From Puffinus mauretanicus (lineage: Eukaryota > Chordata > Aves > Procellariiformes > Procellariidae): DNA of 64,000 bases. Below are positions 28,501 through 40,500 of the stretch, piece by piece. The position numbers were made by a program, and so were the translations under genes. The stretch covers positions 2,418,001 through 2,482,000 of the forward strand of contig JAJKFH010000374.1 of NCBI GenBank assembly GCA_023333565.1. Reading direction: 5' to 3'. Position 1 is the first letter of the stretch. The number at the start of each line of letters is the position of its first letter. The notes below the pieces were generated by a model. That model made no database searches. It was not told the DNA's origin and worked only from the letters and a program-made list of their open reading frames with translations.

Positions 28501-31500
28501 GCACAGTTGAAATCCATCTGCATTAGAAATTTTAACCAGCCACTGCTTGATGTCTGAATTACATTTTAGTTAAGTATTTGATATATTTTAATAGTGACGT
28601 ATCCTCTTACATTGTTACTCCCAAAGCAAACATCTTCTCATATTCATCTCTGGTGGAATAGTTGGGAATAACCTAAGAAAACAATCAAAAGAAAACCCAT
28701 AAGTAAATTAGAGATTTAAACAGATCTTTTTAACAGCCTACATTTCTCTAACTATGGTCACACACATAGAAAAACAGTGAAAAACAGGAAGACTGATTCA
28801 GGTGTTTTATTCCATGCATTCTAGTATTAGAAAAAAAGATGTCTCGCCTTTCTGGCAGTGTGACTATCATGTAAGTTTAAGGAAAACAGTTCTCTAGCCA
28901 CAGAACTAGCCTGCAGAGAGATAGATATTGAATGGCTCAAAAGACTGGCAATGAACCAGTATGGTCACTCGTCCAGCTTGCCTTCCAACCAAAGCAGTCC
29001 AGATATCTGAGTCCCTGATTAATAATCATCTGTTTGCCTATTGAGGGCTTTAAAATCTTCCAAACTGAGCCTAGCTGAACTGTTTTGGTCAAGAACATGT
29101 ACAGCTCAGGCTCAGTCAGAACAGAAGTCGTCTAATAAGGAGAGGATTGTTCCCTCCATCACTGCAGATCAGCACTCTTGAGGTGAGAGCGACTGTACTG
29201 AATAAACGCTGCAGAATTTGGACCCCAGATTCTCCTGTGCGCTGTTGTAAGTTCAGGTAGTATAAATAATATTTTAATGCAGCAAACACTTGGAAACTAA
29301 ACAGAAGAGGAGGAAAAAGAGAAAACAAGATGCTAATACCTACCATGCCATTAGTAATGATTAATCGAGGAGCGTACTGATGGCTGGGAAAGAGTCCCAG
29401 AGGATGTCCACTGTACATTACTAGTGTTTGCTCTTCAGTCATCTCTGACAAATAGTGCATTACCAACCAGAACTGAAAGGAAAAGCAAGGAAAGTGAGGG
29501 AATCTGTTTGCATCTTACATTTATGTTTCTTTGTGAAGCTGCTAAACTTTGAGTAGGAAGGCAGCTATAAAGATAATGAGGTATACTCACAGATGAAATA
29601 ACAACCAGAGCTCTCAACACATTCTTGCTTTTAATAGAGTCCATTAAGAGATATCACACAGCAGGAAATATAAATCACCAACTAGCAAAAGTCTGAATAA
29701 GTTCCAGAATAATTTCTCCAGCACAAACCCCAGAAATCCTTCATTTTTAAAGCCGTTCTAATTTTATCTTGAGGTTAACCATTTGGATCTGGCGCTTTTC
29801 TGGCAATCTTTCCAAACTGGAAAATTTTCCCTATAAAAGTGATTAAAATACCCAGGCATATTGTTGATCCTAACCTGAAATGGATAATTCAGCATCTTCT
29901 AGTGCTTGTCATCTTTTCAACAAATTGATATTATAATGTGCACTTAAAAATGAAATAATTTTTCTTCTCAAAGAAAAAAATTCAGCTTTCATTATGGACA
30001 GTGAATAAAGTCCTTGAGGCACCCAGGAGTATACAAATAAATGCATCTCAACCTTGTCTGCATAATTCAATAGTTACTCTTGATGTATGCCAAAAAGTAG
30101 CCTTTGACCATCTAAGCTGCCTATAGATTTGACTCAGATCCATCATTGTCTATCACAAAGCCCATTATATTCCACGGGACTTTTAGTATGTGACAAGTAG
30201 GCCTGAGAGGAGCTTTCCCATGCGATATTGGACTTCAACAATAGCTTGAAACTAGAGTTTCTGTAGGGACACAGAGACAAAGTTTTGAGAAAAAAATGGA
30301 ACTGTTGATCAAAGAGACAGCAGTACCAGTGACAAATAAACAAAACCAGTTTTCATGGGCACTTAACCTCTGTGGTTGTGTCTTTGATCTGAATTAAAAA
30401 TGGTACAGATTTGAAGCCAGTCCCTTCTAACCCAGCTAATTTCCCAAGCTGCAAGTTAAGTTGAACAGGTAAGAGTTACTAGAGTTATTGTCTTGCTTTT
30501 TACATTTTGTTTTTGTTTCATAAAAAATGTTGAATAATCAAATTCTGGTCCTACAACAGAACAGGTAACTAGCTGAACTCTCAACTCTTTAGCAGGCTGG
30601 GAAAAACATTGGAATAAAACTAGAAGCTGTAAGATAGTTATATCTTTTTGCATTGAAAGGCACAACTACTAAGGAGGAAGCAAAAGCCCTTCCTAGCTTA
30701 AAGAATAGTTTTGTTCTCTGCAGGCTTGTAAAGCTAGCTCTGGACATGGTTCTTTCTTTTAAAATTATTCAGAAGAAAGCACAGGTCTGCGTGGATGATA
30801 TAAACCAAACTGAACATTTTCACTAGGAATTTTGCAGTAATAGATTTCCAAAAAAGCATGTTGTTTTCAAGCTGCAAGCAGAACAAAATGTTCTGTCATA
30901 ACTGAATCATTCACGTGATTGCTACTCTAAGTAAGCAAAAACAAAAAGGTTTTGTTTGTCCTGCTGTGAAACAACTGCAGGTCATAGCTCTGGCTTGGAT
31001 GAGAACAAGAGAAAAGAGAATATTTCTGACTTTGGCAGCGCTTCTACTTCACCTTGCAGCCCAGCATCTGCCTAAGGGATGTCAGTCCAATAAAGGCTAC
31101 TTTATAAACTGCTGGCACTGCTCACATCAGAAATGCTGTAAAATTCATGTAGTTAACAGGTATTAGTTAACTGGCATTTACTAATTAACACACAGATTAA
31201 AGAAATGGTGTGCATTGCCATGGTACCTTTCTTTTAAAAAGTCAGAACAGTTTTGCCTCAAAAGCTGCCTAAGACTTCCATTTAACTCCCATTTACCAGG
31301 TTAGGAAAGTGAAGCATGAGTTTTCTTTTAGCCGCAAATGAAAAATCACAGTCAAACTGGGAAGAAAACCCAGGTCACTCAGTCCCATGCTACAGTGAGG
31401 AATCCATTCCTCTCCCCTAACTAGGAACTTCATTTACACGTTAGCTTTGCTTGGATTTTTTAATAAGCAAGAGGCCAGATTCAGGTAAAGCCACAACAAG

Positions 31501-34500
31501 GTGCATACATGATCCTTTATGACAGAAGTTGGCTCCTTAAGTCAGCTTTTGCTTATGTAAGCTACAGAATCAGAAATCAAGGTCTTCCCAGCCTTCAGGA
31601 GTGATGCTGCCCTTCAGGGTGATGTAGATTTCTACATGTGGTGTTTCTGTCCTGCACTGCAAAACTCAATGCCACATCTCCACCTGTCCCCACTCTGTGG
31701 CCTTAGGGCATACCAGAGGCTGCAGGGATGATGTGGTTTTGGCATTCACCATAACCACATTTGTGCCTATCCACAGACACTCAGGATGGTTGTTCATTAA
31801 ATGTTCCTCCTGCCACAACACACCTGTAGAGCATTCAGACGCAGAGAGAATAAATTGAGCTCATACAAAACATAAGTCTAAATATTTTGCTGATGCCAAA
31901 GATCTCCTGAAAAAGTTTCCCACATGCATTTTGCAGTACTTGGATTAAAGCAAGTGTATTTATTGCCATTTTTGGATAGAGAAGGAGAACATAGATTATA
32001 CAACTACACCTAAATCCCAGCTCCGATTTTAGACAGGCTTTTACCCACCTGCCATTATTCTCAGAAGATCAGGGATAATGTTGCTAGGCCTGACAGTAAA
32101 GTGCACTATGATCTGGCCAGCTAGCATGTAAATATTTACAACTAATCTGATTTGCTTGGAAAAAGACTCAGGATTGCACTCTCTTAAATCAAAGCCTTTT
32201 TTTTTTTTTTATTCCACTACTTGTGAAAAATGTTGCAAAAGTACCAGAAACAAGCAAGCAAAAGATACACTTTTTTGTTTCCTAGAATTCATTTTACTCT
32301 AAAATTATCTGTGCAAATACACAGACACATACAAATACATCAGAGAAAGACAAAGAACTGGTCTTTACATTATCATACACAGCTTGGTACGTTTATGGTA
32401 TTATGTTTAGTATTTCTGTTGGGCTGTCTGTGCTCTCCTTACTAAATAAAGCTCTCCCCATCTATGCAGTTCATAACCAAGCATTCCTCTATCCAGACAG
32501 GATGTTTTGGAGTATTTTGAGACAACGACTGCCAAGAATTATCACAAACTGCCTAAGCAGAATGTGCGTGGGGGGAGGGTGAAACAGGTTTCGTGAAACA
32601 AGTTGCAAAAGCAGCAATGTCCTACCTGCGCCCAGTTGCTGAAGACCTGCCCATTTCCTCCATAAGTGACAAGCTCCTGAGGAAACTGAAAAAGACAATT
32701 TAACAATAAGGCAAGCACTTTTCTGAAACATTTCACTGTATCTCCAAGCTATTTTTTAAATCTCAGTAATAAATCTTTTCTATAGCTTATTGCACTCTCT
32801 AGATTCTTGAAATCAGAAAATACCATCATAAAAGTGATAATTTAAGAAAAAAAAAATATTTTTCAATATGAGATGTTTGTTATTGTTACAGCGGTATTTT
32901 GGATGCAGAATGCTACAAAGGGATTCCTGGATTGCAGTTTCTGTAACAGACAGACATCCCAGTAAACTCCCTTAAACAGAGAGCGAATGAGCTTACAGTT
33001 CGGTTGCTACTGGCATTTACAGCTGGAAGAGTCTACGACCAGCAAGGCACAGTTGCATGGCCTCTCCCCTGCCATTTGCAAAAAGATGCATTACATTGGG
33101 TAGTGCTTGTAAGGATGGGCTTTGGTCCTGTAATCATCTAGTAAATCTGTCCTTGCGGGATGAGCTTTCAAAGATACAGGAAGCATCAGCACTAATTTTT
33201 CAACATATGTTGTAGAAGCAATGTACTAAGAGCTGAGCTCTACCTATCTCACAGACAGCGGCCAAGCTCCTGTATATAGTGGGAGCTGAAATGAGTCTTG
33301 TTGGTGTTGTAGGTGGCCTCAGAAGTCTGAGTTAGGACCCATTGTGCAGGATTAACAACTGCACACAGCAGGACACTAAAAAACTTAATACAAAAGACCC
33401 CAAACCCCAGGAATCAAAACATAACCACAAGAAAAGTATAGAATCACCTTTAGTCCTTTGCAGGCTCAGCCTCACAGAAATGGACATTCTAGCACATTAC
33501 TCCGTAAGGAAGCTGCCTTGGCACTACTGAAATTGGCCTGCTTAGCTAACACACAGCAGCCAGCTCTACATGTACAGGGACTGCCATGTACCTTGGAGCA
33601 CAGAACAAGCAAAAGGCCTATGAACAACTAAAATCCTATTCAATGCATGGACGGAGGACCATCTGCACAAGGATTAATTTCACCTATATGCCTAAATTCT
33701 TCAGTTTTTATGTGAGAGCACATAGAGGATGTAACTTGCACGTTTGCTGCTGCATTATGAATCCAGCTTCCTTATTTTCACTGTACCTTACCTGAGCCAC
33801 TGAGGGATCCAGATTATTCATGATCATCAACATAATGGCAGCAGCTGATTTGGTCTTGCAAGGGTAGTCTCCTATGGGGTACGCTCTGAAACATTAGTCA
33901 CAAAAATTTAGGTGAGAGACCCTGACTCACAAGGGCAACCACAACAACATACCTCACAGAAATATCCCTGCATGCCAACACATTCATTTGAGTTGCAGGC
34001 TTTTATTCAGGAGGGAAGGAAAAAAAAAAAGGAGAAAGCGCAGATCTGAAATTACACACGTACCTTAACAGGCAAATCAGGTTTTAACTGTTATCAGAAC
34101 TAAGCAAAGAAAAAATTGTATTCAGCTTATCATTTGCTGAATCAGTTAATCACAATTGGTTATAAATATGGTGGCCAAGAGCTCTCATTGCTTTTTAACT
34201 GAATTATTTTTGGGATGCTGGAACTGGCCTCTGAAACACAGTTGCCAGGCTAAGCAGCTCAGTCCTGCAATGCCAAGGAAAACAGCATCAGTGGAAGTTG
34301 CCTTCAGGCTCATCAGCCCTTGTTATTTAAGATCCTATCTAAGAAAAAACACCCAGCTTGAATTTCGGTCCCAAAGAAGCTCTCAAAAACTGAACTAGTT
34401 AGGAGAAATATGGGCCTTTTTACTGAATAAGATGCATTTCATCCAGAAAGTTGAGAGGTGAGGTATGGGAAACCCTCACAAAAGTATTCTGAGTAAGATT

Positions 34501-37500
34501 TCCTAGCACTAATGTACTTCAATGCCAGCCACTGCAATCGTCTCACTGTTATCTTCTCCTCCACCATCTGTTTGTTATATCAAATTGCTCTAAAACTTCT
34601 AGTCCTAGATTTATACTGTAGCTCTTCAGGGCAGGGGCAGTTCCTTTGCTGTGTTTGCACAGATTTTAGTACAATTGTGCTGAGGCCTCTAAGGTATGAT
34701 ACCAAAAGGAAGTATTTTTGCTCTTTCCCTTTCTGTACGCAACACCACCATTATAGATGCTGGAAATTCCTAAAGGTAGATAGGATCATTTGACATGGTT
34801 TCTAAATGATCTTCCTTTTATTGGACCATAGATCTTCAGTGGCTGGACACTTGCTTTGTACAGGGAAGACAGTTACACTGAAAAGGTTAGGCTAAAGAGT
34901 GCCAACTACAAAAAAAAATTGGACATCCGCTGACCAGCTCATGAGCTAAGATCTGGAATGTATATTCTACAGATTTAGCAAATGGGCTCCGCCCATGATC
35001 ATATGCACTTTATCCTAGCTTTTTACATCAGGATTCTAAAACAAATGCCTTGTAGTCATTGCCAAACCAGGAGGGAAAGCATTTGAGTTTTTCCACAATA
35101 CTTCTTTTATTAGTGTTTTCTGCTTTTCTAAGTTTGATGTGATAAAATAACAGGATTTCTGTGGGATGATACCAATTCATCAAGAGGAGATATTTCCACA
35201 TAATATTGCTCAGAACATAAGAAACCCAAAGTTCAGATATCAGCTGAGTGTACTGGTATGGGAACATGGCTGTTAAATGGAACAGAACCAAGCTGGACTG
35301 TGCTCCCTGGGACATACAGAACAAAAATCAAATACTATCAGACTACAGAGAACAAAAGTCATTTTCTTAATCTGAGACTGTAAGAATCTATTAGAAAGAG
35401 TGATCAGTGAAACGGTCACAAAGAAAAAAATATTTGAAGCTATCAAAGAGTCACTGATGCCAGTGATGGAAACAAGCTGGTGGACTGTCTCATCCAAGCC
35501 TACTTGGAGGGTGCCCTCATCTGTAGTTCAGGACTAGGGTCCTCTGAAGTCCAGCTCTGCAATATCTTTCAGACAGTCTTCCAGTTGTCCTCCCCTTAGC
35601 TGAATTCTGCAAGAGCTGACCCCAAACTAGTATGGACAGCACAGAAATATGGATGTCTGTGGAAATCAGAGTGCTTTCTAGTTGCTTGCTTTATTCAGAT
35701 TTCTATATAGACGTTAACCAGGCCCCTGCTGGATGCAAAAAGGAATCAATCAGTCTAAAAAAAGCAGCTAGCCCCTGGCAGCCCTCTCTAAAACTGTTCT
35801 GCTTCACAAACATTAGCCCCATCAGCCTTAGAATGAAGTGATGCTCCAAGATCAACAGGCAACAGGCACAGCATATTACAAACCAGGGTCAGATACAGGT
35901 TCCAATGATGGAAAAATGTACTGTCTTTCTTTTAAGCCCAGAAAGCCTTCTCTGTGAGACTGGAAAACAACCAGCCACTCACAGCAAGTCTCAAGCCATC
36001 CACTCATCTGATCTTACCTCCTGGTTCAGTTGAGACTTGACTTGCAGCAGCTCAGGACTACTGCAAGTTTTCTGCCCAGGTTGCAATCAGAGGTCTCTGA
36101 GTAATGACTGGCCTCTAGAAACTAAGATTTGCCGTGGGGCAGAGCATTTGGGATCTCTGTGTATGATAAAGCTGGCATTACCAAGCACACAACCTTGCAC
36201 AATCCTTTCCCTGTGTTGAGTAGTGCTGAGCTTTCCAGCAGCGAGACTGCTGGATGCCACAGCCTATCCAAAACGGTGCACACTGTCTCCCTACTAGTCC
36301 CATGGGACTCTCCTGAGGACAGAGAACAGGATGAAAGCTGCAGGATGAAGGATTACGCAGCTTCACAGAAGAGCATCCCAAAACATGCAGTATCCCTCAT
36401 TGGAAATGAAACCACAGCTATCTAATGATACACAGAACATCCAATTTATACAGATGATGCACTTCATTAATATGTCATGACATGACCTCTACAAGAGGTA
36501 AATTAGGACACAGTAATGCCACTATTTAAAGGTCCGTTTCACAGGTGAAAGCTGGTAAACAAATGGCAGCCAAATACAACGTGAACCATTCAGTACTTAC
36601 CTCATCTCAATATCTGGAAAGAATCTGTACATATAGATATGGCCGTACAGCCTGAGTTCTTCAGCAAATTCCAGCGCCAGCTTCTTTTGTATTTCAGGTG
36701 GGAAATAACGCAAGGCATTGCGCAAAGCCAGCTGCCAAAAAAACCCAAAAGAGACAAAAATTGAAGTAAAAGAGAAATGGAGGTAAATGGGTGGCCCTGA
36801 ACTTTAATCAGACTCAGCTGGAAGCCTGCCTAAGTTATCACAAAGATGATATAATTTAAAAGGCCAAGCTCACACCAGGGGAGCTCCATTCCTGCTTTCC
36901 TATTGAAGTGTTTCCACCTGCATCTTTCCTTGTAGATTCAATTGCTGTACACATGTAACCCTCCCTTTCCCACCCCCGCAAATCTGCATGGAGAGACCTT
37001 GGAGATTTGTTAAGTAGTGCTCAATCCTATCAATATCAGACATGGTCGAATTCCCTCTCACAATGCTAGGGGGCACTGAACTACCAAGGAAAAAATTGTT
37101 CAGAAATCCTTAGACTGAGACCCTGAACTCCTAGAGACACTGAAGACCCTACTCTACTTTCCATTCAAAAAAGGGATCTTAGCCCTGAGTTATGTGACAT
37201 ACTTCCAGATGAAGATGTTCTTGGGCTAAGTTTTATTAAAGATTCTCTACATTTAGCATCCTAGTGTATTGCAGAGGGTGGTGGTTTACATTATTTTATT
37301 GATGCTACATTTATCACTTCCAAATTAGCTAAAGTGATTACTAGGCACTGAATTAAATTCTGCAGATGATACTACATGGCTTATACTCCCTATTGCCTTC
37401 AAAGACATTACCCATGGTTTGCAAAGTACAGTATGTCCTTTTGGATGGAAGAAACCATAAATAAATCACTATCTCTAGCAACAGTCTGTTAAGTCATGTC

Positions 37501-40500
37501 TCTGTATTCCATGTTCCATTTGATTAAAACCATAATGAGAATAAAGATTTTGTAATCTCTAAAAAGCCAATTTCATGCAAAGATGCTAAAAGATCTTGTA
37601 AGTTCCCTGACAAATGGCAACACTATCCAAATTACTTTTAGTTGAAGAGATTCACAAATCATATGGAATTTCACATCTTCTTTAGGCTGATTTTTTAATG
37701 GCTGTGGAAAGGGTAGAGAAGGATCAAGTTTGCTTCCAAATCTGACAACAGTCTACAAAACAACCAGGGAAGCCCAGTTTCAGAGAGGGCTGAGTATAGC
37801 AAGGATACTCCATGTTTGCGACACCTGCTGTTAGCAGTTCAAAGAGTTATGGAAGCAAGTATTTTCTGGAGGAAGTGAAGGGGTAGGCTGTAGTAGAGGA
37901 AATAGGTATCTAAACAAAGGCACCTGGAACCATCCAGTCTAGGTATCATCACCATCTATCCTGGTAAGAAGTCCTGAAAAGCTCCATAAAGGCCTTAGCT
38001 CAGTAATAAACCTCTGTGTTCAACATGACTATGGTCTGCTCTTATGGCTAGAGCTCTCCAGCCCTTTCATTTGAGCACTACTAGAGGCTGGTCTCACATA
38101 CCTTAGAGCAGACAGAAAGAACGATACCTCTAAATCTAAAGATGCCCCATACTAAGAGAGGTTTTTGTTAGCATACTTGCTACTGAACAGGCATATGGGT
38201 CAGACCCTTTCAGATCAGTGAAGCTATACTGATTTACACCAGCTGAGAATCAGACCAGTAAAACCCTACAAATTAGGTTTGCCATTCCACAGAGAATGAC
38301 AAAGGGGAAAACGTATTTAACAGATGAGCAAATGCAACTTCCATCTTCATATACCACCTTATTCTTCTGCAATTAGGTAAGCAGTCATTTTTCAAGGGCA
38401 TGTTATCAATAAACACAAAAATCCCAGCTATATCCACACCATGACAAAATATGTGGGGACTTTCAAAGTCAATCTTAGTATCAAGCAGCCATCACAGTGG
38501 GTTCTAGATCTAAGAAATTTCTAAAGTAAGAATAAATTCACCTGCATCCCTTGCAACAAAAAAATCAAGAGGAAAACAGTCCCACACTTGGCATTTTGTC
38601 TGCCTATGAGAACTGCAGAGAACTATCATGATGAGTGTTTTGCTTCCAGTCTGGCAAGGATCACCCAGTCTTTGATCAATATATTATTTGTATTATAATG
38701 AAACTGATAGGCAAATATTTTTCTTCATCCTAAAAATACAAGCAAGCAAAATCTGGTTGGATTTTCAAATAAATTCACTTAGACTGAGCCTCTATCCTAT
38801 TAATGTTACGCGTTAGCAGAAGCCTGAATTTTGATGATGCAAACATTAATGAAACATGAACTCAGATGTTATATGAAGGGTGGGAAGGGCACCTTGGTTA
38901 CACAGACAATAGAGAGCTGATCTTATGAAAGAGGACTAAGACTGGGGCTTGTTTAGCTTAACTGAACAAAGGTGACATTTGATTGCTGTCTCACTGAAGG
39001 ATAAATGTCAAAGCAGGAAGGAGCTTCAGGGAAATGCAGGAAGAAGAATAAATAACTGTGAATTAGCCATAAAAAATGTACTCTTGAAATTAGAAGAATT
39101 TAAATATAAGAGATTCTGAAACAGTCTCTCAATAGGAGAGCTAGGGCACTTAAAATTGCTTAGATGGAGCCTGACTGCTTTATGAAAGGGCAATTGCCAT
39201 GTGCATCAGGAATAATTTTGCATATTCATTATTGAGTCATAAACTGAATAACCTGAGAAAGGCACTCAAGGAGCAAATTCAAGTAGACTGTTCATCATGC
39301 TTTTGTGGAAAGGTAATACAAGGCCATTATTCCTTACATTTCATTAAAGCACCGTATAAAACATGATTCTGACCTTTAAGTAGGATTGATTTTACCTATA
39401 ACTGACACATTGCATTCTGAATATTAGACATTGTGCATTTGATATTTAGGTGTTCTTCCTGTTCATAACTTCCACTGACAGAAGCTTAAGCTGCACGTGC
39501 TCAGCACCTCTGAAAAACCAGGTCCAGAGCTCACTGGTGTCTTAAAAAAAAAAATCAATTGCACTTACACTCCTGAGCCTGATAGTTTGTTTTAAAAAAC
39601 CCGCTCTGAATTTGCCGAGTTACTGATTCAGTTCAGCTCAGTGCAATACCAGCATCAGATGCAAAGTCTTCCTCTTAGATCTGCCAGCTGGATCTAACAT
39701 TTGATTCTTGTGTTTAAGCTCTAGTCACTAGTAGGGTGTCTTTTTTTGTATTCACTGGCATTCACAGTCCATCATCAGGACTTCCAATTTAAGGATCTTG
39801 AGACACTCAAACACTAAGATTTGCAGTCTCCCTGTTTACTGAGGGGAAGGGAAGCATGAAGCGACTAGCTAAACTCTGCAACAGTTTCATTCTTAGTTCT
39901 GCCCTTTCCCAGTGGAGATGTTGCTTGCCTCCCACTTGTCCTCTTCTGCCTGATGATATCCAGGCCCGGAATCTTTGCTGGCACTATTCTCTAAACAGCA
40001 ACTGTAAAAGCAAGATGGTTGTTTCATGTATTGCTCCTCCTGATAGGTCCCAGTTTAGATCAGCTCAGTTGGGAAGTAAACATGGTGATTTCTGACTGGC
40101 CATTGCTATGAATGCCCCATGGGCTCTGAAAGTTTAACCAAGTTCTTTATCATCCAGACATTCCAGAATAGGAGCCAACAGGTTGGCCTTCCCAATCCAC
40201 ATATAAACTTTTAAAAGTGGCCTCATTTCTGGATCGTAAGGCAACCATTAAGGTCAAATGTCCCGCTTCCCCAGAAAGTTCAACAAGAACTTCAGGTGCT
40301 ATGCAACTTCACAGACTCTGGTTTCCAGCTGTTTGTACTAGGATGTCATGAAGCAGCAAGGCCCAGCCGCTCCCTAAGGGATAGGGAGTCAGGGTAACAC
40401 AGCCAGCAGGACAAGCACCTCACCGGCCAGGGTCCAGCCTCATAGTACCTGAGAGGTGAGCAGGGCAGCCCAGGGATGGCAGCCAGGTTCCACCAGGAGT

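Larger units (their letters stand above)
26763..28610 (-). other. UROC1 intron 6
   Basis: A 1.85-kb intron, almost half of it a CR1 insertion at about 27318-28180 in antisense orientation to UROC1. The remaining flanks are AT-rich with nothing recognised. Confidence 0.88.

Noticed and set aside
36129..36425. 98-codon plus-strand open stretch near UROC1 exon 2
   Set aside because: It resembles no known protein and lies in intron 2 antisense to UROC1.
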